64,000 nt of DNA from Rhizobium leguminosarum bv. trifolii WSM2297 (GCF_000271845.1 NZ_JH719395.1:4095086-4159085), one strand, 5' to 3'. Shown: positions 8,518-17,807, numbered from the stretch's first letter. Translations and numbers: made by a program. The notes: generated by a model not told the origin, from the letters alone.

Positions 8518-9558
8518 ATGCAATCGATCACCATCCGCCGTCCTGACGACTGGCATCTGCATCTGCGCGACGGCGCCATGCTGGAAGGCGTGATCGCCGA
8601 TACGAGCCGCACCTTCGCCCGCGCCATCATCATGCCCAATCTGGTGCCGCCGGTCGTCACCACGGCAGACGCCACCGCTTATCGCGAACGCATCCTCAAG
8701 GCGCTGCCGGCCGGCCATCGCTTCCAGCCGCTGATGACGCTTTATCTCACCGAACATACCAGCCCCGATGATGTCGAGGCGGGCGCCAGCAGCGGCCTGA
8801 TCACCGCCGTCAAGCTTTACCCGGCGGGCGCCACCACCAATTCGCATGGTGGCGTGCGCGACATGGAAAAGGCGATGCCGGTGCTGGAGCGCATGGCAAA
8901 GATCGGCCTGCCGCTCTGCGTCCACGGCGAGGTGACGACGCCTGATGTCGACATCTTCGACCGCGAGGCCGTCTTCATCGACACCGTGCTCGATCCGCTG
9001 CGCCGGCGCCTGCCCGAACTGAAGGTGACGATGGAGCATGTCACGACATCGGATGGTATCGACTACATCAAGTCCGCCAAATCAAATCTCGCCGGCTCGA
9101 TCACCACCCATCATCTGATCATCAACCGCAACGCCATCCTCGTCGGCGGCATCCGGCCGCATTATTACTGCCTGCCGGTCGCCAAGCGCGAGAACCACCG
9201 GCTGGCCTTGCGGGCTGCCGCCACCAGCGGCGATCAGCGTTTTTTCCTCGGCACCGATTCCGCCCCGCATGTCGACCCGCTGAAGGAATGCGCCTGCGGC
9301 TGCGCCGGCATCTACACCTCGATCAACACGATGAGCTGCCTGGCTCATGTCTTCGAACAGGAGGGCGCTCTGGAACGCCTCGAAGCCTTCGCCTCGCTGA
9401 ATGGTCCGGCCTGGTATGGGCTTCAGCCGAACGAGGAGCGCATTACCCTGTCACGCCAGATCGATCCGGTCGTCTTTCCCGCCAGGATAGAAACCGGCGC
9501 CGGCCCGGTGACGGTGTTCGACCCGATGTTTCCGCTGCATTGGCAGGTGGTGGCGTAA
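8518..9558 (+). CDS. pyrC: Dihydroorotase PyrC
   Basis: This 346-residue class II dihydroorotase interconverts carbamoyl-aspartate and dihydroorotate in pyrimidine synthesis. The metal-binding HLHLRD lies near residue 13. VKLYPAG contains the lysine that is carboxylated to bridge the metals, and HGE, the HVTT region and GTDSAPH supply further ligands. A GGAGG site precedes the ATG. It lies 72 bp after frcK and is probably transcribed separately or by read-through. pyrE is found 4.4 kb downstream. Confidence 0.95.
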   Translation: MQSITIRRPDDWHLHLRDGAMLEGVIADTSRTFARAIIMPNLVPPVVTTADATAYRERILKALPAGHRFQPLMTLYLTEHTSPDDVEAGASSGLITAVKLYPAGATTNSHGGVRDMEKAMPVLERMAKIGLPLCVHGEVTTPDVDIFDREAVFIDTVLDPLRRRLPELKVTMEHVTTSDGIDYIKSAKSNLAGSITTHHLIINRNAILVGGIRPHYYCLPVAKRENHRLALRAAATSGDQRFFLGTDSAPHVDPLKECACGCAGIYTSINTMSCLAHVFEQEGALERLEAFASLNGPAWYGLQPNEERITLSRQIDPVVFPARIETGAGPVTVFDPMFPLHWQVVA

Positions 9559-9726
9559 GCGCCATTTCAGCGTTTTCAATTTTAAATAGAAAATTCATCT
9601 TAAGTTCCGGCGCGACGTTAAACGCGTAACATTTTTATTGTGCAGTGCATCATTTGTTAACGGATGCATAAGACATTCCTCATCGCCGACCCCACTGCCA
9701 ATTCATCTGGCGGAGACTGAAAAAGC

Positions 9727-10905
9727 ATGATGCTTGACTACAACTCCCTTTTGTTGGCGCTCGGCGTCTCCACGGCATGTCTTGCCGTAACCTTGATGGG
9801 CAGCTGGCTTGTCCGACGGGCCGAAACGGTGCTGCTCACCGCTACCATCGGCCTTGTCCTCGTCATCGCCGGCATTTTTGTCTACGGCGCTTATGTGAAC
9901 AGGCCGGAGACAGCGCTGGGTGTGGCCAATTTCGTGCTGTTTCATGCCGGTTTTGCCACCATATGGGGTGCCGCCAGGCAGTTTCTCACCGGGCGTCTGT
10001 CTGTTCCGGCCATCTCGATCCGGGCGCTGGCCGCGATGGTCTTCTCCATCGTGCCGATGTTATCGGGTTATGACGGCCTGGCCTTCATCGCCGACAATCT
10101 TGCCATCGCCCTGCTGCTCTTTGCCACTGCCAGGCAATATTGGCTGGCCCGTGCCGAAGCGCCGGCGCCGATCCTCGGCATCACAGTGCTCTATACGCTG
10201 ACGGCGATCTCCTTCGTCCTCTGCGCCGCGGTGCTGATCTCCGACGGCAAGCTGGTGCTGGGCAAGGCGCCGAGCAACTGGGCCGAAGATCTGAGCCTCG
10301 CCGTCTGCATCGCCGGCATGACCGGGATCGGCGCGCTGTCGCTGGCGCTGCATCAATGGCGGCTTGCCGCCCGCCATCGTCTGGAGGCGATCACCGATCC
10401 GCTGACCGGGCTGCTCAACCGCCGCGCCCTGTTCGATCAATACGGCACGCGCCCGATGGGCTCGACCACCGCCGTCATCGTCTTCGATATCGACCACTTC
10501 AAATCCGTCAACGACCGCTATGGCCATGCGTGCGGCGACCGCGTGATCAAGGTCTTTGCCGCCGAGCTCGCCAGCCATTGCCGCCCCGGTGACATCGCCG
10601 CGCGGTTGGGCGGCGAAGAGTTTGCGCTGGTGCTGAAGGAGATCATGCCCGGCCGCGCCGAACTTGCGGCCGAGCGGATCCGCAGGGCTTTCGAGGCGCG
10701 CGAGATCGATATCGACGGCGAGGTGCTGAAATGCACCGTCAGCATCGGGGTCGCGCCCGGGCGCGCCAAGAGCCTGGATTTCGACGCCATGCTGAGTGCC
10801 GCCGACAAGGCGCTCTACGCCGCTAAGCGCGGCGGCCGCAACCGCGTCGAGCTTGCCGGCCACCTGGAGGCGGTTGCCGTCGAGGTGTCGCGCACCGCGT
10901 CTTGA
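9727..10905 (+). CDS. Membrane diguanylate cyclase with GGDEF domain
   Basis: This 392-residue protein has about seven hydrophobic helices in residues 1-215, then a GGDEF domain (about 225-385). ITDPLTGLLNRRAL, FDIDHFKSVNDRYGH and the active-site GGEEF are intact. An RxxD motif (RPGD) lies five residues before GGEEF, which is the product-inhibition I-site spacing. It is therefore predicted to make cyclic di-GMP with feedback inhibition, with a membrane-embedded sensor of unknown signal. It stands alone between pyrC and a glyoxalase-like gene. No EAL domain is present. Confidence 0.92.
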   Translation: MMLDYNSLLLALGVSTACLAVTLMGSWLVRRAETVLLTATIGLVLVIAGIFVYGAYVNRPETALGVANFVLFHAGFATIWGAARQFLTGRLSVPAISIRALAAMVFSIVPMLSGYDGLAFIADNLAIALLLFATARQYWLARAEAPAPILGITVLYTLTAISFVLCAAVLISDGKLVLGKAPSNWAEDLSLAVCIAGMTGIGALSLALHQWRLAARHRLEAITDPLTGLLNRRALFDQYGTRPMGSTTAVIVFDIDHFKSVNDRYGHACGDRVIKVFAAELASHCRPGDIAARLGGEEFALVLKEIMPGRAELAAERIRRAFEAREIDIDGEVLKCTVSIGVAPGRAKSLDFDAMLSAADKALYAAKRGGRNRVELAGHLEAVAVEVSRTAS

Positions 10906-11106
10906 TCGCCGATTGATCCTCTCCTACTATCGCCCTCGGCCGGATGCGGCCAGCCGCCCCGCGACGCCCGATGTTTCACACTTTGGCGTTATGGTGAATG
11001 CATCCAGAGAACATCCTTCACATCCCTTGCCGTTTGGCGATCGATGGCGAACGGGTCAGCAGACGCGGGCACTGATCGTCCTGTTTGCCGCCAACGGAAG
11101 GATGAC

Positions 11107-11646
11107 ATGATGCGCGATTTTCGCGATGCCAAGCTCATGGCAAAGACATTGCGGCAGGCCCTTGCCGACCGCGACATTTCTCTCACCCACAGCGAGACGC
11201 TCGAAATCGTCGCCCGGCAGTTCGGGCTCGAGCAATGGAATATCCTCGCCGCAAAGATAGAGGAAGCGGGTGCTCCTCGCTCTGCCATCGGCATTGAGCC
11301 GCCGATGCCGATCTTCCGCATCTTCTCCGTGGAAAAGGCGATGGAATTCTATTGCGGCTTCCTCGGTTTCCATCTCGATTGGGAGCATCGCTTCGGCGAA
11401 AACAGCCCGCTCTATTGCCAGGTCTCACGCGACGGCATGGCGCTGCACCTCAGCGAGCATTCCGGCGACGCCAGCCCCGGCGCAAGAGCCTTCGTCCGCG
11501 TCGCCAATGTGCGGGCCTATCACGCCGAACTTGCCGGCAAGGACTACCCCTACATGAACCCCGGCGTGGAGGAGGCGCCGTGGGGACTTGAGATGACCGT
11601 CATCGATCCCTTCAGCAACCGCATCGTCTTCTGCGAGCAGAGGTAG
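11107..11646 (+). CDS. Glyoxalase superfamily protein with N-terminal helical domain
   Basis: The N-terminal 55 residues (FRDAKLMAKTLRQALADR, then SETLEIVARQFGLEQWNILA) match the helical 'glyoxalase-related' domain seen in many rhizobial proteins. A vicinal-oxygen-chelate half (PIFRIFSVEKAMEFYCGFLGF onward) completes it. The C-terminal half contains GLEMTVIDPFSNRI, as in bleomycin-binding and glyoxalase proteins. The in-frame ATG at 11044 lacks a ribosome-binding site. GGAAGG at 11096-11101 favours 11107 (or 11110). The function may be antibiotic sequestration or an enzyme activity, and neither is shown. Confidence 0.8.
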   Translation: MMRDFRDAKLMAKTLRQALADRDISLTHSETLEIVARQFGLEQWNILAAKIEEAGAPRSAIGIEPPMPIFRIFSVEKAMEFYCGFLGFHLDWEHRFGENSPLYCQVSRDGMALHLSEHSGDASPGARAFVRVANVRAYHAELAGKDYPYMNPGVEEAPWGLEMTVIDPFSNRIVFCEQR

Positions 11647-11659
11647 GCGGGGGCGGTTG

Positions 11660-11850
11660 GACTCCCTCTTCTCCCCGCCGGGGGTTAGAAGGACGGGTTG
11701 AGACCCGTGGCTCAACCCCGGGCGGTGGCCCGAAGCCATTCATTGCTCTTCGCTTTTGCTCTGAGCATTCGCGGCTTTGCCGCTCACCCCCTCAACCGCC
11801 TGCCGGCACCTTCTCCCCGCTGGGGAGAAGAGACGCGTAGCTCGCGCCCC
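11660..11850. repeat. Composite REP-like repeat block
   Basis: The gap between the convergent genes is filled by short repeats: a CTCCCCGCCGGGGG hairpin, then GGGTTGAG/CTCAACCC (11695-11702 with 11711-11718). A copy of the CCGCCTGCCGGCACCTTCTC element follows (about 11790-11812), then CCCCGCTGGGGAG. The same pieces recur at 17452-17795 and 56905-57085. Confidence 0.7.
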
Positions 11851-11852
11851 TC

Positions 11853-12335
11853 CTAGATAACCATCAGCGCCCGCACGAAAGCGACCGAGGCAAGCAGCGA
11901 GGCGATCGTCCGCACATGGTTCCACCATGTCCAGTCCCTGAGATAGGTCGCCCAGAGCTGAGCCGCCTCTGCTCCGCCGCCGCTGACCTTTTCCAGCGCA
12001 TCGTTCATCGGCACGTTGAAGATGATGGTCGAGAGGAAGGAGGCGAAGACATAGAGGGCGGCACCTGCCAGCATCAGCGCGGATGCGCCGCCGCGCCAGT
12101 TCATCAGCGCCAGTACTGTGATGACCAGGCAGAGGATTGCCGTCGGCACGAAAAGCGCCATGAAGGGCGAGCGGACGATCGTCACATTGATCGAGTTCAT
12201 CGCGGCAATGCCCTGTTCGGCCGGGATGCGCGAGAAGGCGGTCATGATGAAGGTCGAGAAGGCGAAGAAGATGCCGGCGACGAGGCCGCTGCCGATCGCC
12301 GCGGCGACGAGCGAGAGGATCAGGACGATCTGCAT
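11853..12335 (-). CDS. DUF1772 (anthrone oxygenase-like) membrane protein
   Basis: This 160-residue protein has four hydrophobic segments: at the N-terminus IVLILSLVAAAIGSGLVAGIFF, then around residues 55-75, 85-105 and at the C-terminus. FFAFSTFIM and the NHVRT near the end are typical of the DUF1772 family. ATG at 12335 has GGAG at a good distance and follows the NmrA-like gene after 2 bp. An alternative start 15 bases upstream would overlap that gene. The pair is divergent from a TetR regulator. Catalytic activity is unproven. Confidence 0.8.
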   Translation of the reverse strand: MQIVLILSLVAAAIGSGLVAGIFFAFSTFIMTAFSRIPAEQGIAAMNSINVTIVRSPFMALFVPTAILCLVITVLALMNWRGGASALMLAGAALYVFASFLSTIIFNVPMNDALEKVSGGGAEAAQLWATYLRDWTWWNHVRTIASLLASVAFVRALMVI

Positions 12336-12337
12336 TG

Positions 12338-13162
12338 TCAGGCGCTCCATATTCCGGTGGCCGCCGTCCGGCGAGCATATTGGCTGAAATCCGTGGCGGG
12401 ACGGTCGAGGATTTCGGTGACGCCGCTCATCGTGCTGGAATTGCGGCCGTCGAGCACCTGGCCGAACAGCTCTTCCAGAAGCTCGATCACCCCCTGCGGC
12501 AGGCCGGCGGCGGCAAGCCCGCCGGTGAAATCGGCCATCGACACCTGCTCGTATGCGATCGGCCGCCCGGCGGCCTCGGCGATTTCGGCGACCGCCTGCC
12601 GGAATGTCAGAGCTCGCGGCCCGGTCAGTTCGTAGGTCTTGTTGCGATGCCTGGGATCAGTCAGGGCGGCGACGGCTGCATCGGCAATATCGTCGGCATC
12701 GAGGAACGGTTCGCGGATCTCGCCTGCCGGCAATTGCAGCCTGCCGGCACGGAGCGGTTCCAGAAACGCGCCCTCGCTGAAGTTCTGGCAGAACCACGAG
12801 GCGCGCAGAATGGTGGTGCCGATGCCGGAGGCTTTCAGCGCCGCTTCGCTCCGTAGCGCGCCTTCCTCTCCACGGCCGGAGAGCAGCACGATATGGTCAA
12901 GGCCGCATTCGACCGCGATCCTTGCAAGCACTTCGATCGCCTCGGCCGCCCAGGCGACGGAAAGATCCGGCTGGAAGGCGACATAGGCGCTCGATGCTCC
13001 CTCTAGTGCCCCGCGCCATGTCGACCTGTCCTCCCAGTCGAACGGACGGGCGCTCGAGCGCGATGCCGCGCGCACATTCAGGCCGCGCGCTTCCAGGCGT
13101 TTGAAAATGCGGCCGCCGGTCTTTCCCGATCCACCGACGAGGACGATTTCGGAATTCAGCAT
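12338..13162 (-). CDS. NmrA-like NAD(P)-binding oxidoreductase
   Basis: This 274-residue protein starts with a Rossmann loop VLVGGSGKTGGRIFK, followed by AASRSS at the second strand. It has the general architecture of atypical short-chain dehydrogenases (NmrA, NAD(P)H:quinone oxidoreductase 2-like) and no clear YxxxK catalytic pair. It is the first gene of a pair with the DUF1772 gene and divergent from the TetR gene. The shared promoter region carries two AAGAGA/TCTCTT dyads, so repression by that regulator is likely. Confidence 0.85.
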   Translation of the reverse strand: MLNSEIVLVGGSGKTGGRIFKRLEARGLNVRAASRSSARPFDWEDRSTWRGALEGASSAYVAFQPDLSVAWAAEAIEVLARIAVECGLDHIVLLSGRGEEGALRSEAALKASGIGTTILRASWFCQNFSEGAFLEPLRAGRLQLPAGEIREPFLDADDIADAAVAALTDPRHRNKTYELTGPRALTFRQAVAEIAEAAGRPIAYEQVSMADFTGGLAAAGLPQGVIELLEELFGQVLDGRNSSTMSGVTEILDRPATDFSQYARRTAATGIWSA

Positions 13163-13190
13163 GTCGAAAGCTCCTTCCCTGATTAAAACA

Positions 13191-13231
13191 AGAGAAACTC
13201 TCTTATTTGCAAAAAGAGATAATCTCTCTTA
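13191..13231. promoter_or_regulatory. Two dyad operators for the divergent TetR regulator
   Basis: Half-sites AAGAGA and TCTCTT occur as dyads at 13191-13205 (3-bp spacer) and 13215-13231 (5-bp spacer). The second also reads as AGAGATAATCTCT. They lie midway between the NmrA-like and TetR start codons in A+T-rich DNA, the standard place for a TetR site controlling both directions. Confidence 0.6.
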
Positions 13232-13262
13232 TTTTATTTGTCAACCGCCAGAGGAGAGACGC

Positions 13263-13916
13263 ATGTCGGATCAGCCGGTCGCAACGCGCAGGCGCAATCA
13301 GCAGCATAGCGGCCAGCCGCGGCGGATCCCCAGCCAGCAGCGCGGCCGCGAGCGCTTCGAAAAGATCCTCGCTGTGGCCGCCGAGCTGATCGAAAGCCAT
13401 GGCAGCGACGGCTTGAAGATGAGCGAGATCGTCGAAAAGGCTGGTCTCTCCTTCGGCGCGCTCTACCAATATTTCCCCGACAAGAGCTCGATCATCCGGA
13501 CATTGGCCGAGCGCTTCAACGAGGAGGGCAGGCGCTGCGTGGAAGCGGAGCTGGCGAAGGTGACCGACGCTGCGGCGCTCACCGGCGCACTCGCCACCAT
13601 TGCCGACGAATATTATGCCTTCTTCCGCCGCGAGCCTGTCATGCGCGACATCTGGCATGCGACCCATACCGACAAGCTGCTGCAGCAGATCGATGCCGAG
13701 GACATGGAATTCCATGCCCAGGCATTTCTCGCCGTGCTCCTCCGCCTGTGGCCGGATCGTGACCGCAAGGAGCTTCTGGCAATCGCCCGGCTGACGATGC
13801 AGCTGCTCGCCGCCGCGGTGCGTTATGCCGTTTCGCTGGATGCGGAGGAGGGCGATGCCGCCATTGCCCTGTTCAAGAAGATGCAGGGACCCGATATCGG
13901 TCGCTTGTTGCAGTGA
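13263..13916 (+). CDS. TetR family transcriptional regulator
   Basis: This 217-residue protein has a basic tail of about 30 residues. The TetR DNA-binding domain follows ([42 protein letters not shown]). The C-terminal domain shows [18 protein letters not shown], as in TetR_C groups near drug- and stress-responsive regulators. GAGGAGAG at 13250-13257 supports this ATG over in-frame starts further up, which would read through the operator. It is divergent from the NmrA/DUF1772 pair and probably represses both directions. Confidence 0.88.
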   Translation: MSDQPVATRRRNQQHSGQPRRIPSQQRGRERFEKILAVAAELIESHGSDGLKMSEIVEKAGLSFGALYQYFPDKSSIIRTLAERFNEEGRRCVEAELAKVTDAAALTGALATIADEYYAFFRREPVMRDIWHATHTDKLLQQIDAEDMEFHAQAFLAVLLRLWPDRDRKELLAIARLTMQLLAAAVRYAVSLDAEEGDAAIALFKKMQGPDIGRLLQ

Positions 13917-13992
13917 TAGGCCGGTCTTCTGTCTGGAAACTGCGGGCTCTTGCTGCTATTGCCGCAGAGACGCAAAGCCGAAGGAGAGCCGC

Positions 13993-14682
13993 ATGATCCA
14001 GACCACGTTTCCCGACCGCGCCGTGATGGCCGAACTGGTGGCCAAGATGCTCTGGGAAATCAAGGCGGTGCATTTCAACGCTGCCCAGCCCTATAAGCTT
14101 GCCTCCGGCATGGCGAGCCCGGTCTATATCGATTGCCGCAAGCTGCTCTCCTTCCCGCGCATCCGCTCGACGGTGATGGATTTCGCCGCCAGCACCTTGC
14201 TGCGCGATGCCGGTTTCGAGCAGTTCGATTGCATCGCCGGCGGCGAGACTGCCGGCATCCCCTTCGCCGCCCTGCTTGCCGACCGCCTTGGCCTGCCGAT
14301 GATCTATGTCCGCAAGCAGCCGAAGGGCCATGGCCGCAATGCCCAGATCGAAGGCAACATGCCGGAAGGCTCGCGTGTGCTGGTCATCGAGGATCTGACG
14401 ACGGCCGGCGGCAGCATGTTCAAGTTCATCGATGCCGTCCGTGCCGCTGGCGGCATCGTCGACCACGGCATCGCGCTGTTCTTTTACGGCATCTTCGGCA
14501 ACCAGCGTTTTGCCGAGGGCAAGGTCCGGCTGCACCACATCGCCACCTGGCGCAATGTGCTGGCGGTCGCCAAGGAGCAGAAGCTGTTCGACGACAAGAC
14601 GCTCGCCGAGGTCGAGGCCTTCCTCGATGCGCCGCTCGCCTGGTCGGGTAGGAATGGTGGGGTCAGTGAGCTTTCGCTCTAG
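13993..14682 (+). CDS. pyrE: Orotate phosphoribosyltransferase PyrE
   Basis: This 229-residue enzyme converts orotate and PRPP to OMP in pyrimidine synthesis. The PRPP-binding motif is [17 protein letters not shown]. The orotate and pyrophosphate contacts lie around [23 protein letters not shown] near the N-terminus is typical of the longer rhizobial PyrE. AAGGAGAG at 13981-13988 sets the start. It is followed by the fructokinase gene after 62 bp on the same strand. pyrC lies upstream, but the two are separated by unrelated genes. Confidence 0.95.
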   Translation: MIQTTFPDRAVMAELVAKMLWEIKAVHFNAAQPYKLASGMASPVYIDCRKLLSFPRIRSTVMDFAASTLLRDAGFEQFDCIAGGETAGIPFAALLADRLGLPMIYVRKQPKGHGRNAQIEGNMPEGSRVLVIEDLTTAGGSMFKFIDAVRAAGGIVDHGIALFFYGIFGNQRFAEGKVRLHHIATWRNVLAVAKEQKLFDDKTLAEVEAFLDAPLAWSGRNGGVSELSL

Positions 14683-14744
14683 CCAGTTGACAAAAGCTCG
14701 CCAAATCGATTGATGAACATAGACGTCCTGTTGGGAGGAATCCG

Positions 14745-15671
14745 ATGATTTTGTGCTGCGGCGAAGCCCTGATCGACATGCTGCCGAGGGATACGACCCT
14801 TGGCGAAAAGGGCTTTGCGCCCTATGCCGGCGGCGCGATCTTCAATACCGCCATCGCGCTCGGCCGGCTCGGCATTCCCACCGCCTTTTTCACCGGCATT
14901 GCCGATGACATGATGGGCGAAATCCTGCTGGCGACGCTGAAAGCGAGCAATGTCGATTACAGCCCATGCGCCATCACCCAGCGCCCCTCGACGATCGCCT
15001 TCGTCAAGCTGGTCAACGGCCAGGCGACCTATGCCTTCTACGACGAGGGAACGGCCGGCCGGATGATCACCGAGGCCGACCTGCCGACGCTTGGCGATGA
15101 TTGCGAAGCGCTGCATTTCGGCGCCATCAGCCTGATCCCGAGCCCCTGCGGCGAAACCTACGAAGCGCTGCTCGACCGCGAAGCAGAAAAGCGTGTCATC
15201 TCGCTCGACCCGAATATTCGCCCCGGTTTCATTAAGGACAAGCAGGCGCATATGGCTCGCATCAAGCGCATGGCGGCTAAATCCGACATCGTCAAATTCT
15301 CCGACGAGGACCTCGACTGGTTCGGTCTTTCGGGCGACCATGATGCGCTCGCCGCCCACTGGCTCGCCCAAGGCGCCAAGCTCGTCGTCATCACCAAGGG
15401 CGCGGAAGGCGCCTCCGGTTATACCAGCGAGCGCAAGGTGACGGTGCCGAGCGAGCGGGTGACGGTGGTCGACACGGTCGGCGCCGGCGACACCTTCGAT
15501 GCCGGCGTGCTGGCGTCGCTGAAAATGGATGGCCTGCTGACCAAGCGCCAAGTCGCCACGCTCGACGAACAGGCGGTGCGCAACGCCCTGACGCTCGGCG
15601 CCAAAGCCGCCGCCGTCACCGTATCGCGGGCCGGCGCCAACCCGCCCTGGGCGCGTGAGATCGGGCTTTAA
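14745..15671 (+). CDS. frk: Fructokinase (PfkB family)
   Basis: This 308-residue ribokinase-family sugar kinase has the N-terminal GEALIDMLPR, a substrate loop GGAIFNTAIALGRLG, and the signature VVDTVGAGDTFDAG containing the catalytic Asp and anion hole. It should phosphorylate fructose brought in by FrcBCA. The product enters the pathway at Pgi, which is encoded 2 kb away. GGGAGGAAT precedes the ATG. The clustering of frc, frk, otsA and pgi forms a hexose uptake and storage block. Confidence 0.9.
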   Translation: MILCCGEALIDMLPRDTTLGEKGFAPYAGGAIFNTAIALGRLGIPTAFFTGIADDMMGEILLATLKASNVDYSPCAITQRPSTIAFVKLVNGQATYAFYDEGTAGRMITEADLPTLGDDCEALHFGAISLIPSPCGETYEALLDREAEKRVISLDPNIRPGFIKDKQAHMARIKRMAAKSDIVKFSDEDLDWFGLSGDHDALAAHWLAQGAKLVVITKGAEGASGYTSERKVTVPSERVTVVDTVGAGDTFDAGVLASLKMDGLLTKRQVATLDEQAVRNALTLGAKAAAVTVSRAGANPPWAREIGL

Positions 15672-15725
15672 AGCATCGCGGTAGGGGTGGCACCGATCGA
15701 TCAGCAGACTGTCCGGGGAGCCACG

Positions 15726-17117
15726 CTACGGTCGAAGATCGGGAACGGTCACCAGATCCCACAAGAAGTTTTCGCACCAAAGCGAGACGTCGTGAGAGAG
15801 CAGGTGTTCCATCATCATGCTCCAGCGGTCGCGGCGCTCCTCAAGCGACATGGCAAGGCCCCTGGCGAGCGCATTGGCTGTGCCTTCGACATCGTAAGGA
15901 TTGACAAGCAGCGCACCCTTCAACTCCCGCGCCGCGCCGGCGAAGCGTGACAGCACCAAGACGCCCGGGCGATCCGGGTTCTGGGCGGCAACATATTCCT
16001 TGGCGACGAGGTTCATGCCGTCGCGCAACGGCGTGACCAGCCCGATCGTCGCCAGGCGGTAGAGGCCGGCGAGCACGTTGCGGCTGATCGATCGGTTGAC
16101 ATAACGGATCGGCACCCAGTCGACCGTTCCGATGGCGCCGTTCACGCGGCCAGCCTGTTCGGCGACCATCTTTTGCATATGCTCGTATTCGGGCACTTCC
16201 GATCGCGATTTCGGCGTGACCTGAAGATAGGTGACCTTGTTCTGATAGGCAGGATTGTCGGTGAGGAAGCGTTCGAACGCCTCCAGCCGCTGAATGATCC
16301 CCTTCGAATAGTCGAGCCGGTCGACGCCGATGATCATATCCCGGCCTTCAATGCTGCGCCGGGTTTTCTGCACCATGATATTGTTTGCGGCTTTCTCGGC
16401 GAATTCGGCGAAGGCCGCGGTCTCGATCCCGATCGGATAGGCGCCGGCCTTGAAGATCCGCCCGTGGGAATCGAACAATCCGTTTCCGAGGTCGTCGCCA
16501 ATGCCTTCCCTCCTGAGATAGCCGGCGAAGTTCTGCAGGTCGTAGTCCGTCTGAAAGCCGACGAGATCGTAATGGGAGAGGCCGCGCATGATTTCCTCAT
16601 GGACGGGCATGGTGACGAGAATGTCGGCCGGCGGCCAGGGAATGTGAAGGAAGAAGCCGATCCGGTTCTTCAGCCCCATTTGGCGCAGTTCGGCGGCCAG
16701 CGGAATCAGGTGGTAATCATGAACCCAGATGACGTCGTCCGGCTCGATCATCGGCGCCAGACGATGCGCGAAGAAGCGGTTGACGCGGAAATAACCGGCC
16801 ATTTCCTTGCGGCCATATTCGGCGAGGTCCAGGCGGTAATGGCAGATCGGCCAGAGAACGCGGTTTGCAAAGCCGCGATAATATTCCTCGACGTCGGTGT
16901 CGGTGAGATCGGTCAGCGCGTAGGTGATGTTACCCCTGAGCAGCTGCGACAGCGGGCCGGGCTCCCTGTCCCCGCTCGATTCTCCCGACCAGCCCATCCA
17001 GATGCCGCCGCGCTCTTCCAGGGCTGCCTGCAATGCCACGGCGAGTCCCCCGGCGGAGGCGCTCCCATCCTTGGCGGGAATGGGGACACGATTGGAAACG
17101 ACGATAAGACGGCTCAT
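15726..17117 (-). CDS. otsA: Trehalose-6-phosphate synthase OtsA
   Basis: This 463-residue GT20 glycosyltransferase makes trehalose-6-phosphate from UDP-glucose and glucose-6-phosphate. IVVSNRVP at the N-terminus, WVHDYHLIPLA (His of the active site), GVDRLDYSKGI and LRDGMNLVAKEY (donor site) are all present. No otsB phosphatase is seen in the window. It lies downstream of pgi on the same strand, but 690 bp of repeat-rich DNA separates them, so an independent promoter is likely. Trehalose from this route supports osmotic and desiccation tolerance in rhizobia. Confidence 0.95.
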   Translation of the reverse strand: MSRLIVVSNRVPIPAKDGSASAGGLAVALQAALEERGGIWMGWSGESSGDREPGPLSQLLRGNITYALTDLTDTDVEEYYRGFANRVLWPICHYRLDLAEYGRKEMAGYFRVNRFFAHRLAPMIEPDDVIWVHDYHLIPLAAELRQMGLKNRIGFFLHIPWPPADILVTMPVHEEIMRGLSHYDLVGFQTDYDLQNFAGYLRREGIGDDLGNGLFDSHGRIFKAGAYPIGIETAAFAEFAEKAANNIMVQKTRRSIEGRDMIIGVDRLDYSKGIIQRLEAFERFLTDNPAYQNKVTYLQVTPKSRSEVPEYEHMQKMVAEQAGRVNGAIGTVDWVPIRYVNRSISRNVLAGLYRLATIGLVTPLRDGMNLVAKEYVAAQNPDRPGVLVLSRFAGAARELKGALLVNPYDVEGTANALARGLAMSLEERRDRWSMMMEHLLSHDVSLWCENFLWDLVTVPDLRP

Positions 17118-17807
17118 GAACTTCCTTTGGAGACGATGGAGCGTGAAACGCTATGTGACGAGCGTCTCGGGCAATCTCCCGAATTTGACACGGACCTTGA
17201 TCCGGACGCGGTAGCCCGGTGCAAGCGCCAGCGGAACAATGAAATGGAGCGCGTTCCCCGGCATGGCAAGCCATGTCGTCGGAACTACACGGAATTTGCT
17301 TGAATCTAGGGCGTTTGCCGCGAATTGAAAGAATTCATTCTAAAATATTCTATTAGAAGAACGTTCAATCCGATTTTCGCACGACGGCGATGGGCCGGGG
17401 CCGCAGATGTCACTTCGTCATTTGCTGCCGTTATGACGATGTTGGCAGCTGCCCCTCATCCGCCTGCCGGCACCTTCTCCCGGTTCTGACGGGGCGAAGG
17501 GACAAGCTGCAACGTCGCGATTCCCTCTTCTCCCCTCGGGGAGAAGGTGCCCGTAGGGCGGATGAGGGGGCCGGTAACGCCGGCCTCTCCAACGCCCAGC
17601 AGGTGTGCGTCCAGGGCGGTTGTCGGCTTAGCGGCAGAAATGAGTTAGGCAAGACTTGTGCCCCGCGGCCCCCTCATCCGCCTGCCGGCACCTTCTCCCC
17701 GAGGGGAGAAGAGATTTGGGGCGGCCGTCGCCGTTCCTCGCTCATTTTTCGCAGGGCAGTCCCCTCACGCCAACCGGTAGGGCCGGGTGAGGGGCAATCT
17801 TGAGCGC
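17118..17807. other. Long pgi-otsA intergenic region with repeats
   Basis: 690 bp without a credible gene. 17118-17400 includes an A+T-rich segment around 17325-17365 (TTCATTCTAAAATATTCTATTAG), which may carry the otsA promoter. 17452-17795 is a chain of REP-like elements. Open frames running through the repeats lack ribosome-binding sites and composition typical of genes. Confidence 0.6.
17452..17795. repeat. Cluster of CCGCCTGCCGGCACC repeats
   Basis: Direct copies of CCTCATCCGCCTGCCGGCAC occur at about 17454 and 17673, with an inverted copy (GTGCCCGTAGGGCGGATGAG) near 17546-17565. The first and inverted copies would pair as a long hairpin around 17452-17569. Further short GAGGGGAGAAG dyads and a CCCCTCACGCC..GGGTGAGGGGC pair (17761-17795) follow. 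Relatives are at 11660-11850 and 56905-57085. Confidence 0.75.

Noticed and set aside
17452..17795. Repeated units considered as a CRISPR array
   Set aside because: Copies lie in both orientations at irregular distances with no uniform spacers, and no cas genes are present.
17390..17803. Plus-strand open frame of 137 codons between pgi and otsA
   Set aside because: It runs through REP-like repeats, has no ribosome-binding site and gives a low-complexity Arg/Pro-rich product.
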